This document shows positions 63,712 to 64,000 of a DNA stretch of 64,000 bases, piece after piece. Source of the stretch: Torymus aiolomorphi (lineage: Eukaryota; Arthropoda; Insecta; Hymenoptera; Torymidae); the NCBI GenBank assembly GCA_036365515.1, contig CM070877.1, positions 55,464,475 through 55,528,474 of the forward strand, in the 5' to 3' direction. The notes below the pieces were generated by a model. It worked only from the letters and a program-made list of their open reading frames with translations, made no database searches and was not told the DNA's origin. A program made the translations under genes and the position numbers. How positions within the stretch are numbered: the stretch's first letter is position 1; each line of letters opens with the position of its first letter.

Positions 63712-64000
63712 TTGAAGGAGGTTGCAATAAAACGATCAACGAGGAACCAAGAAAAATTCATTTAAAACTTCGTTTATTGGCCGACGTTTCGGTACTAATA
63801 TTAATACCTTCATCAGGGCTAAGAAGGGAAAAAAATACATAGTTAAAACATATATACAGAATAATTTAAGCAAAAGAACCCATTAACACTTTTTTTGGCA
63901 TTTTACTGACCTAATAAATTAACGAAAGTTTACACCATGGTTCGTAGACAAACATAGGTGACGTCGATCAAGTAATGATATAGCACATAGTGCAACGTCT
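63712..64000 (-). mobile_element. Penelope tail, second locus, continues past the window
   Basis: Nearly identical to 46,795-47,080 and, inverted, to 51,090-51,375, including the hammerhead-like core (CTGATGA at 63,816-63,810). The rest of the element lies beyond the right edge. Confidence 0.88.

Overview
This window looks like repeat-dominated, probably pericentromeric or otherwise heterochromatic, DNA from an arthropod, most likely an insect. The evidence is eukaryotic and TE-based: Ty1/copia elements (one with the GGTTATGGGCCCAG primer-binding site I associate with insect copia), a Ty3/gypsy element, Penelope-like elements with GIY-YIG domains, many AT-rich satellites and long (TA)n and (CA)n tracts. 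I found no convincing single-copy host protein gene, no rRNA and no bacterial-type operon. The species cannot be named from sequence alone; a hymenopteran is a guess.

Layout. 1-9.6 kb: several tandem satellites (periods about 330, 172, 264 and 336 bp), a hairpin family, and a 90-bp minisatellite that keeps an open 30-residue reading frame. 10.0-10.7 kb: two short modules (A, B) set in (TA)n. 10.9-17.0 kb: a decayed gypsy element in the order gag, protease, RT, RNase H, integrase, plus an AT-hook-like tail. 17.15-28.85 kb: a 93-bp satellite interrupted by an 11,027-bp foldback element with 9-bp target duplications and tandemly built inverted arms; a TTAA-flanked MITE is nested in its left arm. 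29.4-31.3 kb: a 128-bp satellite, a (CA)(CG)(CA) tract and dispersed AT-rich repeats. 31.3-38.95 kb: copia-A, its 5' end (LTR, PBS, gag) inverted relative to its 3' part (integrase, RT, RNase H, LTR), with a 2.36-kb GC-rich insertion in the RT. 39.9-42.5 kb: a 475-bp tandem array carrying five tRNA-like genes. 42.6-46.0 kb: a 325-bp-type satellite interrupted by two foldback elements. 46.8-51.4 kb: a Penelope-like element as a head-to-head pair of copies inside one target duplication. 52.2-53.35 kb: modules A and B again plus two relatives, C and D. 53.4-57.65 kb: a truncated Penelope tail and copia-B on the minus strand. 57.65-64 kb: C-rich DNA, palindromes, a possible Helitron 3' end, a 1.73-kb TIR element full of AGGTCA half-sites, and further Penelope tails.

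Most noteworthy. (1) Four kinds of short module share an internal core close to GTGACTAAAGAAATAAT and one layout: one inverted terminal word, the core, then several direct words, next to (TA)n. Their terminal words are unrelated. Modules A and B occur twice, each inverted but in the same left-to-right order, which a single inversion cannot produce. (2) The giant foldback element. (3) Hammerhead-ribozyme cores in the Penelope tails, where different sequences keep the same fold. All coding genes found belong to mobile elements and nearly all are broken; the window reads as nested insertions into satellite DNA.
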